64,000 bases of DNA from Pseudomonas mangiferae (GTDB taxonomy: Bacteria; Pseudomonadota; Gammaproteobacteria; Pseudomonadales; Pseudomonadaceae), in assembly GCF_007109405.1 (NCBI RefSeq), contig NZ_VJOY01000010.1, positions 124,001 to 188,000 on the forward strand, written 5' to 3'. Shown here in pieces: positions 20,040-28,254 of the stretch. The position numbers were made by a program, and so were the translations under genes. Under the pieces are notes generated by a model. The model did no database searches. It saw only the letters and a list, made by a program, of their open reading frames with translations, and had not been told where the DNA came from. Positions within the stretch are counted from its first letter, which is position 1; each line of letters opens with the position of its first letter.

Positions 20040-20194
20040 CGGGCATACCCCATGTCGTAGGTGACCGTCCGCGCAGCGTCGGGCTGCACGGGCGAGGGAC
20101 GGGTGCACGGGCACAACGGACAGAGGGATTCGCCGGGCAGGCAGGCGTGCGGAGGATTCCGCCGCGTGGAGGAAAACCGTGGGTAACGGTACAT
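20036..20194 (-). CDS. Small Cys/Pro-rich ORF coupled to the binding-protein gene (candidate leader peptide or small protein)
   Basis: 52 codons. The ATG at 20194 is preceded by AGGAG with 6 nt spacing, one of the best ribosome-binding sites in the window, and the TGA at 20038-20036 overlaps the ATG of the downstream binding-protein gene by four bases. The peptide begins MYRYPRFSSTRRNPPHA, then has CLPGESLCPLCPC (four Cys within 13 residues) and contains nine prolines in all. It has no signal peptide or membrane segment. The strong site, coupling and odd composition suggest a translated leader that controls the downstream gene, or a small metal-binding protein. I know no homologue; it could also be a chance ORF in GC-rich DNA. 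Confidence 0.45.
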   Translation of the reverse strand: MYRYPRFSSTRRNPPHACLPGESLCPLCPCTRPSPVQPDAARTVTYDMGYAR

Positions 20195-20255
20195 GCGCCT
20201 CTCCTCTTGTAATTGTTGTGGAGCACGTCGCGGTCGGCACACCGGAAGCGATGGC

Positions 20256-20328
20256 CTGGTTTCGAAACTAACCAGTCAATTTTAAAAAAACAAGTTGATT
20301 TTTTACTGTCGGTAAATTTCCATGGAAT
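20256..20328. promoter_or_regulatory. AT-rich divergent control region of the cassette
   Basis: An abrupt AT-rich island in otherwise very GC-rich DNA, between the small ORF and the cupin gene. It contains an inverted repeat ctggtt-n8-aaccag (20256-20275) around a perfect gtttcgaaac palindrome, then runs of A and T and cagt...actg flanks up to about 20309. It is the natural site for the divergent promoters and an operator, possibly for the XRE-cupin regulator encoded at the end of the plus-strand unit. Binding is inferred. Confidence 0.5.
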
Positions 20329-20357
20329 TACTTAGATCCCTCCGTGGAGTTTCCGTC

Positions 20358-20708
20358 ATGAGCGATGTGCGCCACTTTCCCCTGCCCTCCCAAGCCTTCC
20401 AACCCTACGCCGGCCAGCCGGCCGAACGGGCGGCCCTCTGCCGCCTGCTGGGCCCCGCGGACAGCCAGACAATGGGCGCCGGCCTCGCCTACTTCGACGG
20501 CTGTTCCATCGAGTGGACGGTGCTCTACGACGAACTGATCGTGGTGCTGGAAGGGCGCTTCCGCCTGCGCCTGGCGGACCGGGTGATCGAGGCGGCGCCA
20601 GGGGACGTGATCTGGGTGCCGGAGCACACGCCCCTGGCCTACGAGGGCGAGCGGGCGCGGGTGTTCTATGCCCTCTACCCGGTGGACTGGCAAGCGCCCG
20701 ACGCCTGA
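20358..20708 (+). CDS. EutQ-like cupin protein
   Basis: 116 aa. The ATG at 20358 has GGAG 8 nt upstream; an ATG twelve codons earlier lacks a site. It is a single small beta-barrel: YDELIVVLEGRFRLRLADR followed by APGDVIWVPEHTPLAY is the two-part cupin signature, and it resembles the EutQ/ethanolamine-utilisation cupins. The first cupin motif lacks the usual paired His (it reads IEWTVLYDEL), so metal binding may be altered or absent. It is 39 nt ahead of the oxidoreductase gene and almost certainly cotranscribed. Function within the pathway unknown. Confidence 0.7.
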   Translation: MSDVRHFPLPSQAFQPYAGQPAERAALCRLLGPADSQTMGAGLAYFDGCSIEWTVLYDELIVVLEGRFRLRLADRVIEAAPGDVIWVPEHTPLAYEGERARVFYALYPVDWQAPDA

Positions 20709-20747
20709 CGCGACGCCCCTACAAGAACGACAGAACCGGAGCCGCCG

Positions 20748-22697
20748 ATGACCGCCTTCCCCCACCTGTTCAGCCCGCTGCAGATCCGCGGCAGGCGCCT
20801 GAAGAACCGCATCATGTCCACCGGGCACGACACCTCGATGCCCACCGACAACCTGGTCAACGACGCCCTGGTGGCCTACCACACCGCCCGGGCCCAGGGC
20901 GGCGCCGGGCTGATCGTCATGCAGGTGGCCGGGGTCCACGACAGCGCGCGCTACACCTCCCACGTGCTGATGGCCACCGACGACGCCTGCATCCCCGGCT
21001 ACCGGCGCATCGCCGAGGCCTGCCATGCGGAAGGCACGGTGCTGCTGTCGCAGATCTTCCACCCGGGGCGGGAGATCATGGAGTCCGCCGACGGCCTGCT
21101 GGCGGTGGCCTACTCCGCCTCGGCCTCGCCCAACGAGCGCTTCCGGGTCATGCCGCGGGCCCTGGACCAGGCGCTGATCGACGAGATCGTCGCCGGCTAT
21201 GCCGCCGCCGCCCGGCGCCTGCACGCCGCCGGGCTGGACGGGGTCGAGGTGGTGGCCAGCCACGGCTACCTGCCGGCTCAGTTCCTCAACCCGCGGGTGA
21301 ACCGCCGCGAGGACGGCTACAACGGCGATTTGGAGGCGCGCCTGCGCTTCACCCGCGAAGTGCTGGCCGCAGTGCGCGCGGCCACCGGCGAGGACTTCAT
21401 CGTCGGCCTGCGCATCTCCGCCGACGAGCGCGACCCGGAGGGCCTGAGCGAGGACGAATCGCTGCAGGCGGTGCTGGCGCTGCAGGGCGAGCTGGACTAC
21501 GTGCACCTGGTGGCCGGCACCTCGGCATCCCTCGGCGGCGCCATCCACATCGTCCCGCCCATGGCCATCGAGGCCGCCTACCTGGCGAACGAGGCCGCCA
21601 CCTTCAAGGCGCGCCTGGCCATCCCGCTGTTCGTCACCGGGCGCATCAACCAGCCCCAGGAGGCCGAGCAGATCCTCGCCCGCGGCCAAGCGGACGTGTG
21701 CGGCATGACCCGGGCACTGATCTGCGACCCGCAGATGCCCAATAAGGCCGGCAGCGGCCGCCACGACGACGTGCGCGCCTGCATCGCCTGCAACCAGGCG
21801 TGCATCGGCCACTTCCACCGCGGCTACCCGATTTCCTGTATCCAGCACCCGGAGACCGGCCGCGAGCTGACCTACGCCACGCCGAATCCCACCCCGGTCC
21901 GCCGCCGCGTGCTGGTGGTGGGCGGCGGCCCGGCGGGGATGAAGGCCGCCGCGGTGGCCGCCCAACGCGGCCACGCGGTGACCCTCTGCGAGGCCACCGG
22001 GCAACTGGGCGGCCAGGTCAACCTGGCGCAGTTGCTGCCACGCCGCGCGGAATTCGGCGGCGCATCCACCAACCTGCAGCGGGAACTGCAGCTGGCCGGC
22101 GTCGAGGTACGCCGCAACACCCGGGTCGACCGCGCCCTGGTGGAGCGGGAGCGCCCGGACGTGGTGATCGTCGCCACCGGCGCCCTGCCCTACTGGCCGC
22201 CCTTCGAACAGGCCGGCGAGCTGCAGGTGGTGGACGCCTGGCAGGTGCTGCGCGGCGAGGTGAAGCTCGGCCGCTCGGTGCTGGTCACCGACTGGCGCGC
22301 CGACTGGATCGCCCCGGGCATCGCCGAACGCCTGGTGCGGGAGGGCCACCGGGTGCACCTGGCGGTGAATGGTACCCACGCCGGCGAAAGCCTGCCGCTC
22401 TACGTGCGCGACCACCTGGCCGGCGAGCTGCATCGCCTGGGGGTGGCGATCACCTCCTATGCGCGGCTCTATGGCTGCGACGACAGCACCGTCTACCTGC
22501 AGCACACCGCCAGCGGCGAGCCGATGCTGGTGGAGGACATCGACACCCTGGTGCTGTGCCAGGGCCACCGGCCCCTGGACGAACTGGCCGACACCCTGGC
22601 GGGGCTGGCGGAGGTCTACCGGATCGGCGACTGCCTGGCGCCGCGCACCGCGGAGGAAGCCATCTACGAAGGGCTCAAGGTAGGCTGGCGGATCTGA
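20748..22697 (+). CDS. TMADH/2,4-dienoyl-CoA-reductase-type FMN, 4Fe-4S, FAD oxidoreductase
   Basis: 649 aa with three parts in order. Residues 1 to about 340 form an old-yellow-enzyme TIM barrel that binds FMN (LKNRIMSTGHDTSMPTDN, then GLDGVEVVASHGYLPAQFLN). Cys345, Cys348, Cys352 and Cys364 (CX2CX3CX11C) ligate a 4Fe-4S cluster. From about 385 a Rossmann FAD domain begins with VLVVGGGPAGMKAAAVAAQRG. The second nucleotide-binding segment reads VLVTDWRADWIAPGIAERL and lacks the GxGxxG of NADPH-using reductases, so the enzyme may act as a dehydrogenase or demethylase passing electrons to another carrier. Relatives include trimethylamine dehydrogenase, histamine dehydrogenase and N-methylproline demethylase. 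The substrate here is not known. Confidence 0.85.
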   Translation: MTAFPHLFSPLQIRGRRLKNRIMSTGHDTSMPTDNLVNDALVAYHTARAQGGAGLIVMQVAGVHDSARYTSHVLMATDDACIPGYRRIAEACHAEGTVLLSQIFHPGREIMESADGLLAVAYSASASPNERFRVMPRALDQALIDEIVAGYAAAARRLHAAGLDGVEVVASHGYLPAQFLNPRVNRREDGYNGDLEARLRFTREVLAAVRAATGEDFIVGLRISADERDPEGLSEDESLQAVLALQGELDYVHLVAGTSASLGGAIHIVPPMAIEAAYLANEAATFKARLAIPLFVTGRINQPQEAEQILARGQADVCGMTRALICDPQMPNKAGSGRHDDVRACIACNQACIGHFHRGYPISCIQHPETGRELTYATPNPTPVRRRVLVVGGGPAGMKAAAVAAQRGHAVTLCEATGQLGGQVNLAQLLPRRAEFGGASTNLQRELQLAGVEVRRNTRVDRALVERERPDVVIVATGALPYWPPFEQAGELQVVDAWQVLRGEVKLGRSVLVTDWRADWIAPGIAERLVREGHRVHLAVNGTHAGESLPLYVRDHLAGELHRLGVAITSYARLYGCDDSTVYLQHTASGEPMLVEDIDTLVLCQGHRPLDELADTLAGLAEVYRIGDCLAPRTAEEAIYEGLKVGWRI

Positions 22698-22754
22698 GCC
22701 GGGCCGCGGCGGTTTGGTTAGAATGCCCCCGACCGACCGCCAGGACACCGCCGC

Positions 22755-23363
22755 ATGAGCCGCAAAGCCCCGCAGGACGCCACCGCCCCGGATGCCGTGC
22801 CCGCCGCCGAGACGCATTTCCTCGGCACTCGCATCCGCGGCCTGCGCAAGCGCCGCGGCATGACCCTCAGCACCCTGGCCGAGCAGAGCGGCCTCACCGC
22901 CGGCTACCTCAGCCAGCTGGAGCGCAACCTCGCCTACCCGTCGATCCCCGCGCTGTTCAACGTCGCCCGCAGCCTGGGCGTGACCATCCAGTGGTTCTTC
23001 GCCAGCGAGGCGGCGGCGGACCCGGCGGACGCCGGCTACGTGGTGCGGCGCAGCAGCCGCCGCAGTGTGCACTACGAGGACGGCATCATCGACGAGCTGC
23101 TCAGCCCGCAGCCGACCCGCCAGCTGGAAATCCTCCACTCGCGCTTCCCGCCCGGCACCTACAGCCAGCAGAGCTACAGCCACGAGGGCGAGGAAGCCGG
23201 CTACCTGCTCAGCGGGGTGTTCGAGCTGTGGGTCGGCGAGCGGCATTTCCAGCTGAAGGAAGGCGACAGCTTCGCCTTCTCCAGCCAGGAGCCCCACCGC
23301 TACGGCAACCCGGGCGACACCGACGCGCTGGTGCTCTGGGTGATCACCCCGCCGACCTTCTGA
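22755..23363 (+). CDS. XRE-family transcriptional regulator with C-terminal cupin
   Basis: 202 aa. Residues about 25-85 are an XRE helix-turn-helix: IRGLRKRRGMTLSTLAEQSG, then LTAGYLSQLERNLAYPSI. Residues about 125-200 are a cupin effector domain with YSHEGEEAGYLLSGVFELWV and SFAFSSQEPHRYGNPGD. This two-domain layout (PuuR/SutR type) senses small catabolites and controls neighbouring genes. It is 57 nt after the oxidoreductase and closes the plus-strand unit, so it is probably the local regulator of the cassette, with the 20256-20328 region as its operator (inference). Confidence 0.88.
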   Translation: MSRKAPQDATAPDAVPAAETHFLGTRIRGLRKRRGMTLSTLAEQSGLTAGYLSQLERNLAYPSIPALFNVARSLGVTIQWFFASEAAADPADAGYVVRRSSRRSVHYEDGIIDELLSPQPTRQLEILHSRFPPGTYSQQSYSHEGEEAGYLLSGVFELWVGERHFQLKEGDSFAFSSQEPHRYGNPGDTDALVLWVITPPTF

Positions 23364-23382
23364 AGCGCGGCCCGACCGCCTC

Positions 23383-23400
23383 GTCGCCCCACGGGGCGAC
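23383..23400. terminator. Hairpin between the XRE regulator and waaA
   Basis: A perfect 8-bp stem (gtcgcccc/ggggcgac, 2-nt loop) in the 69-bp gap between two convergent genes. It has no T-tract; a terminator role is inferred from position. Confidence 0.45.
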
Positions 23401-23432
23401 CGTCCCGGCCGTGTGCCGGGTGCGGAACGCGA

Positions 23433-24704
23433 CTACCCCTCGATCAACCGGCCCAGCCCGTCCAGCAGGCGCTGCAGCGCCCCCTGATTGGCCCGCAGCA
23501 CCCCGAGGCCGGCCTCGGCCATGCGCCGGGCCTGCGCCGGATCGCGCCAGCTACGCGCTAGGGCGTCCGCCAGCGCGTCGGCATCGGCCACCGTGCCCAG
23601 GGCGCCGGCGCCGCGCAGGTGCTCGGCGATCTCCAGGAAGTTGAACAGGTGCGGCCCGGCCAGCACCGGCTTGCCCAGGGCCGCCGGCTCCAGCAGGTTG
23701 TGCCCGCCGTTCGGCACCAGGCTGCCGCCGACGAACGCCACGTCCGCCAGGGCGTAGAGAAACAGCAACTCGCCCATGGTGTCCCCCAGCAGCACCGCGG
23801 TATCCGCGCCCACCGCCTCGTCCTGGCTGCGGCGCACCGTGGCGAAGCCGGCCCGCCGGCACAGCTCGTGGACCCCGGCGAAACGCTCCGGGTGGCGCGG
23901 CACCAGGATCAGCAGGGCGTCGGGCAGCTGGGCGCGCAGGCGGCGATGGGCGTCCAGCACCACCTCGTCCTCGCCGGCGTGGGTGCTGGCGGCGATCCAC
24001 ACCGGCCGCGCCGTGGCGCCCCAGGCTTCGCGCAGGGCGGCGGCCCGGGCCGTCAGCGCCGGGTCGATACGCAGGTCGTACTTGATCGAGCCGGTCACCT
24101 GCACGCAGCCGGGCCGGGCGCCGAGGCGGCGGAAACGCTCGGCCTCCACTTCGGTCTGCGCCGCGATCAGGTTGAGTTCCGCCAGCATCGGCGCGGTCAG
24201 CCGGGCGAAACGCCCGTAGCCGCGGGCGGAGCGCTCGGACAGCCGCGCGTTGGCCAGCACCAGCGGCACGCCCCGGCGGGCGCACTGGTGGATGTGGTTG
24301 GGCCACAGCTCGGTTTCCATGATCACCGCCAGCCGCGGGCGCAGCCGGCGCAGGAAGCGCGCCGAGGCCCAGGGCAGGTCATAGGGCAGGTAGCAGTGGC
24401 CGACGCTGTCGCCGAACAGGGCGCGGATACGCTCGGAGCCGGTGGGGGTCATGCAAGTAACGGTGATCGGCAACCGCGGGTAGCGTTCGCGCAGGGCACG
24501 GATCATCGGCGCCGCGGCGATGCTCTCGCCCACCGACACCGCGTGCACCCAGATGCCGTCCGGTTCCAGGGGCGGCAGGCCGATGGCGAAGCGCTCGCCG
24601 AGGCGGCGCGCGTAGGCAGGTGCCTTCCAGGCGCGCCAGGCCAGGCGCAGCGCGATGAGGGGCAGGGCGAGGTGCAGCAGCAGGGTGTAGAGGGTCCGGT
24701 TCAT
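23433..24704 (-). CDS. waaA: 3-deoxy-D-manno-octulosonic acid (Kdo) transferase WaaA
   Basis: 423 aa. Adds Kdo residues from CMP-Kdo to lipid IVA at the cytoplasmic face of the inner membrane, the first step of core assembly. A single N-terminal hydrophobic anchor (LYTLLLHLALPLIALRLAWR) precedes a GT-B enzyme: WVHAVSVGESIAAAPMIRAL with the catalytic Glu of the GES motif, then METELWPNH, then GGSLVPNGGHNLLEPAALGK in the donor site. The ATG at 24704 fits the family N-terminus. It is transcribed toward the cassette and preceded on the same strand by a LysR gene 40 nt away. Confidence 0.97.
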   Translation of the reverse strand: MNRTLYTLLLHLALPLIALRLAWRAWKAPAYARRLGERFAIGLPPLEPDGIWVHAVSVGESIAAAPMIRALRERYPRLPITVTCMTPTGSERIRALFGDSVGHCYLPYDLPWASARFLRRLRPRLAVIMETELWPNHIHQCARRGVPLVLANARLSERSARGYGRFARLTAPMLAELNLIAAQTEVEAERFRRLGARPGCVQVTGSIKYDLRIDPALTARAAALREAWGATARPVWIAASTHAGEDEVVLDAHRRLRAQLPDALLILVPRHPERFAGVHELCRRAGFATVRRSQDEAVGADTAVLLGDTMGELLFLYALADVAFVGGSLVPNGGHNLLEPAALGKPVLAGPHLFNFLEIAEHLRGAGALGTVADADALADALARSWRDPAQARRMAEAGLGVLRANQGALQRLLDGLGRLIEG

Positions 24705-24744
24705 GGCGCGCAGGGTAGCAAAAACGCCGGCCGGCGGCCGCCGT

Positions 24745-25629
24745 TCAGCCGAACGCCGCCAGGCGCGTGGCGAAGCACTCCGCCAGCCAGCGCGCCGCCG
24801 GGCCCAGGGGCTCGTCGCGACGCCAGACCAGCTCCACCACCAGCGGCGGCGGGGTCCAGTCGCTCCGCAGCTCCACCAGGGAAGGCCGGTAGGTGGGGTA
24901 CTGCACCACGTGCACCGGCAGCCAGGCCCAGCCCAGGTTGCGCAGCACCAGCTCGGCCATGGCGTAGAAGCTGTCACCGCGCCAGACCTGGGGACCGACC
25001 TGCTCGCCGCCCGGGTAGCCGCTCTGGGGCGGCGTGACCAGCAGTTGGCGATGCCGCGCCAGTTCGCGACGGTCCACCACCGTCCGCGCCGCCAGAGGGT
25101 GGCCGGCGCCACAGACGGTGACCATGGCGATGCTGCCCAAGGCACGCCGCTCCAGTTCCGCCGGCATGTGCTCGTGGCGGAACAGCAGGCCCAGGTCGGC
25201 CTGCCGCGCCAATAGCCGGCGCGCCACGTCGCCCTGGGCGCCGCTGGCCAGGCGCATTTCCAGGGCCGGGAAGGCCTGGGCCAGGGCTTCCAGGCTGTCC
25301 AGCACCGGCGGGTAGGGCATCGCCTCGTCCTGGGCCAGGCGCAGCAGGACTTCCTCGCCCTGGCGCAGGCCGAGGGCACGGGCATCCAGGCGCTGGGCCT
25401 GGCGCACCACCTCCCGGGCTTCCTCCAGCAACGCCTGGCCGGCCTCGGTGAGGCGCGGCGGGCGACCGCTGCTGCGCTCGAACAGCGGCAGGCCCAGGTC
25501 CGCCTCCAGCAGGGCGATGGCGGTGCTCACCGCCGACTGTGCCCGTTGCAGCCGCCGCGCGGCCGCCGAGAACGACGCACCCTCGGCCACTTCGACGAAC
25601 AGCCGCAACTGATCCAGGTTCCAGCGCAT
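24745..25629 (-). CDS. LysR-family transcriptional regulator
   Basis: 294 aa. The N-terminal winged helix-turn-helix is clear: LDQLRLFVEVAEGASFSAAA, then RRLQRAQSAVSTAIALLEAD, typical of LysR. The effector domain fills residues about 90-294. It is divergent from emrE with 96 bp between the two starts, so emrE is a likely target, as in the same arrangement PA4989-PA4990 recalled from P. aeruginosa. Inducer unknown. The gene ends 40 nt before waaA, so some cotranscription is possible. Confidence 0.9.
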   Translation of the reverse strand: MRWNLDQLRLFVEVAEGASFSAAARRLQRAQSAVSTAIALLEADLGLPLFERSSGRPPRLTEAGQALLEEAREVVRQAQRLDARALGLRQGEEVLLRLAQDEAMPYPPVLDSLEALAQAFPALEMRLASGAQGDVARRLLARQADLGLLFRHEHMPAELERRALGSIAMVTVCGAGHPLAARTVVDRRELARHRQLLVTPPQSGYPGGEQVGPQVWRGDSFYAMAELVLRNLGWAWLPVHVVQYPTYRPSLVELRSDWTPPPLVVELVWRRDEPLGPAARWLAECFATRLAAFG

Positions 25630-25725
25630 GGCCCACCCATCTGCGATGACGATAGGTAACGACTTTATCCCATCGCCCGCCCCGGTAGAATCGGCGCCCT
25701 TTCCGCTCGACTCACGAGGTGTCGC

Positions 25726-26058
25726 ATGAACGGTTATCTGTACCTGGCCATCGCCATCGGTGCCGAAGTGGTGGCCACCACCTCCATGAAGGCGGTGCAG
25801 GGCCTGCAGAAGCCGCTGCCCCTGGCCCTGGTGATCGGCGGCTACGCCATCGCCTTCTGGATGCTCACCCTGGTGGTGCGGACCATCCCGGTGGGCATCG
25901 CCTATGCCATCTGGGCCGGCCTCGGCATCGTCCTGGTGAGCATCGCCGCCTACCTGATCTATGGGCAGAAACTGGACCTGCCAGCGGTGCTGGGGATGGG
26001 CCTGATCGTCGCCGGCGTGGCGGTGATCCGGCTGTTCTCCGCCAGCACCGGCCACTGA
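25726..26058 (+). CDS. emrE: Small multidrug resistance efflux protein EmrE
   Basis: 110 aa, with four transmembrane helices across the whole length, the standard SMR size. The essential proton/drug-binding glutamate is Glu14 (AIGAEVVATTSMK). The conserved GIAYAIWAGLG in helix 3 and the final VAGVAVIRLFS helix are present. Works as an antiparallel dimer in the inner membrane that exchanges quaternary cations, such as some disinfectants and dyes, for protons. Likely regulated by the divergent LysR gene. Confidence 0.95.
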   Translation: MNGYLYLAIAIGAEVVATTSMKAVQGLQKPLPLALVIGGYAIAFWMLTLVVRTIPVGIAYAIWAGLGIVLVSIAAYLIYGQKLDLPAVLGMGLIVAGVAVIRLFSASTGH

Positions 26059-26135
26059 GCGCGGCGCCTGGCCGCGGCCGACCGCGGCAGGTGCGAGTTA
26101 TACTGCGGGCCCCTTGCTTTTCACGAGTGCGGCCC

Positions 26136-27311
26136 ATGCTCCCTCCCCTCTCCACCGACATCCTCATCGTCGGCGGCGGCATCGCCGGCCTCTGGCTGAA
26201 CGCGCGCCTGCAGCGCGCCGGCTACTCCACCGTGCTGGTGGAACGCGCCGGCCTCGGCGGCGGACAGAGCCTGAAGTCCCAGGGCATCATCCACGGCGGC
26301 ACCAAGTACGCCCTCCACGGCACCCTCACCGGCTCCTCGGAAGCCATCGCCGACATGCCCCAGCGCTGGCGCGACGCCCTCGCCGGCCAGGGCGACCTGG
26401 ACCTGCGCGGCGTACGGGTGCTGTCCGAGGCCCACTACCTGTGGTCGCCGGGCAGCCTGGCGGGCAACCTGGTGAGCTTCTTCGCCAGCAAGGCCATGCG
26501 CGGCCGGGTCGACGCGGTGAAGGGCGACGACCTGCCGCCGGCCCTGCGCGATCCGCACTTCAAGGGCAAGGTCTATCGCCTGGCGGAACTGGTGCTGGAC
26601 GTGCCCAGCCTGATCGGTCGACTCGCCGACCTGGCCGGCGACAGCCTGCTGGCCGGCGAGCGGATCGAGCCCCTGCGGGAGCGGGACGCGCTGGTGGGCC
26701 TGCGGGTGGACGAGCGTGAAATCCGCGCCCAGCGCATCGTGCTCGGCGCCGGCGCCGGCACCGCCGCCCTGCTGGAGGCCCTTGGTCTGCACCAGCCGGC
26801 CCAGCAGCTGCGCCCGCTGCACATGGTCCTGGCCAAGGGGCCGGCGCTGAAACCGCTCTACGCCCATTGCCTGGGCGCCGGGCCGAAACCGCGGATCACC
26901 GTCACCAGCCACCCGGCCGCCGACGGCCAGTGGGTCTGGTACCTGGGGGGCGACATCGCCGAAGCAGACGGCGTGGCCCGGGACGAAGCGGCGCAGATCG
27001 CCGCCGCGCGGCGCGAGGTGGAGGACCTGCTGCCCTGGATCGACCAGGCCCAGACCCGCTGGGCGACCCTGCGGGTGGACCGCGCCGAACCGGCCCAGGG
27101 CAGCCTGGTGCGCCCGGACAACGCCTTCCTCGCCGACCAGGGCCGCCTGCTGGCGGGCTGGCCCACCAAGCTGGCCCTGGCGCCGGATTTCGCCGACCGG
27201 GTATTCGCCGCCCTCGAACGCGACGGCGTGCGCCCGGCGGCCCCGCCGGTGCCGGCCGGCCTGCCGCGTCCGCCCCTGGCACGCCCGGTGTGGGAGGAGA
27301 AACTGCCATGA
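26136..27311 (+). CDS. FAD-dependent (DAO-type) oxidoreductase
   Basis: 391 aa. The N-terminal ILIVGGGIAGLWLNARLQRA is a standard FAD-binding Rossmann motif, and VLVERAGLGGGQSLKSQGII is the second family motif with the GG doublet. The remainder resembles D-amino-acid-oxidase/glycerol-3-phosphate-dehydrogenase-type enzymes with a substrate-binding beta-sheet (GQWVWYLGGDIAE). Substrate unknown. Its stop codon overlaps the start of the aldo/keto reductase gene (ATGA), so the two form a translationally coupled redox pair, matching PA4991-PA4992 by position. Confidence 0.85.
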   Translation: MLPPLSTDILIVGGGIAGLWLNARLQRAGYSTVLVERAGLGGGQSLKSQGIIHGGTKYALHGTLTGSSEAIADMPQRWRDALAGQGDLDLRGVRVLSEAHYLWSPGSLAGNLVSFFASKAMRGRVDAVKGDDLPPALRDPHFKGKVYRLAELVLDVPSLIGRLADLAGDSLLAGERIEPLRERDALVGLRVDEREIRAQRIVLGAGAGTAALLEALGLHQPAQQLRPLHMVLAKGPALKPLYAHCLGAGPKPRITVTSHPAADGQWVWYLGGDIAEADGVARDEAAQIAAARREVEDLLPWIDQAQTRWATLRVDRAEPAQGSLVRPDNAFLADQGRLLAGWPTKLALAPDFADRVFAALERDGVRPAAPPVPAGLPRPPLARPVWEEKLP

Positions 27312-28117
27312 TCAAGACCCTGCACGAGCTGCACCGGCCCCTGGGGGACAGCGGCCTGACCGTTTCGCCCCTGGGCCTGGGCACGGTCAAACTGGGCCGC
27401 GACCAGGGGGTGAAATACCCCGCTGGCTTCACCATCCCCGACGATTTCAGCGCCCGGCAGTTGCTGCACCAAGCCCGGGAACTGGGCATCAACCTGCTGG
27501 ACACCGCGCCCGCCTACGGCGTCAGCGAGGAACGCCTGGGCCCACTGCTGCAGGGCCAGCGCGACGCCTGGGTGATCGTCAGCAAGGTGGGCGAGGAGTT
27601 CGAGGCCGGGCAATCGCGCTTCGACTTCACCCCGGAGCATGCGCGCCGCTCGGTAGAACGCAGCCTGACCCGGCTGCGCACCGATCGCATCGACCTGCTG
27701 CTGGTGCATTCCGACGGCAGCGACCGGGCGATCCTCGAGGACAGCGGCCTCTACGAGGCCCTGGCCGAACTCAAGCAGGCCGGCAAGATCCGCGCCTTCG
27801 GCCTGTCCGGCAAGACCGTGGAGGGCGGGCTGCTGGCCCTGCAGCGCGGTGACTGCGCCATGGTCACCTACAACCTGGCCGAACAGGACGAGAAGCCGGT
27901 GCTGGACTACGCCGCCGCGCACGGCAAGGGCATCCTGGTCAAGAAGGCCCTGGCCAGCGGCCACGCCTGCCTGGGGCACGGCATCGACCCGGTGCGCGCC
28001 AGCTTCGAGCTGGTGTTCGGCCACCCCGGCGTCACCAGTGCCATCGTCGGCACCATCGACCCGCTGCACCTGGCTCACAACGTCGCCACCGCCGCCGCGG
28101 TGATCCGCGGCCACTGA
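27308..28117 (+). CDS. Aldo/keto reductase
   Basis: 269 aa, a (beta/alpha)8 NADPH enzyme. The tetrad is visible: LLDTAPAYGVSEERLGPLL (Asp and Tyr), WVIVSKVGEE (Lys) and LLLVHSDGSD (His). The ending FGHPGVTSAIVGTIDPLHL is the conserved NADP-binding strand. It begins inside the stop codon of the FAD oxidoreductase gene. Physiological carbonyl substrate unknown. Confidence 0.9.
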   Translation: MIKTLHELHRPLGDSGLTVSPLGLGTVKLGRDQGVKYPAGFTIPDDFSARQLLHQARELGINLLDTAPAYGVSEERLGPLLQGQRDAWVIVSKVGEEFEAGQSRFDFTPEHARRSVERSLTRLRTDRIDLLLVHSDGSDRAILEDSGLYEALAELKQAGKIRAFGLSGKTVEGGLLALQRGDCAMVTYNLAEQDEKPVLDYAAAHGKGILVKKALASGHACLGHGIDPVRASFELVFGHPGVTSAIVGTIDPLHLAHNVATAAAVIRGH

Positions 28118-28254
28118 GGCCGGCCCGGGCGGCCGCCCGTCCGGGACCGGGGACGGCGCGGCCGCACCGGTTGCTCCCTGACACATTCACCTGCTATGAC
28201 TCGCCGACGGGCGCTCGCCGTGCCCGTCGCCGTCCATGACAGGAGGGAACCGAC

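Noticed and set aside
20328-23297. A 989-codon minus-strand open frame across the cupin, oxidoreductase and XRE genes
   Set aside because: It covers three well-supported plus-strand genes and their intergenic gaps and has no recognisable motif.
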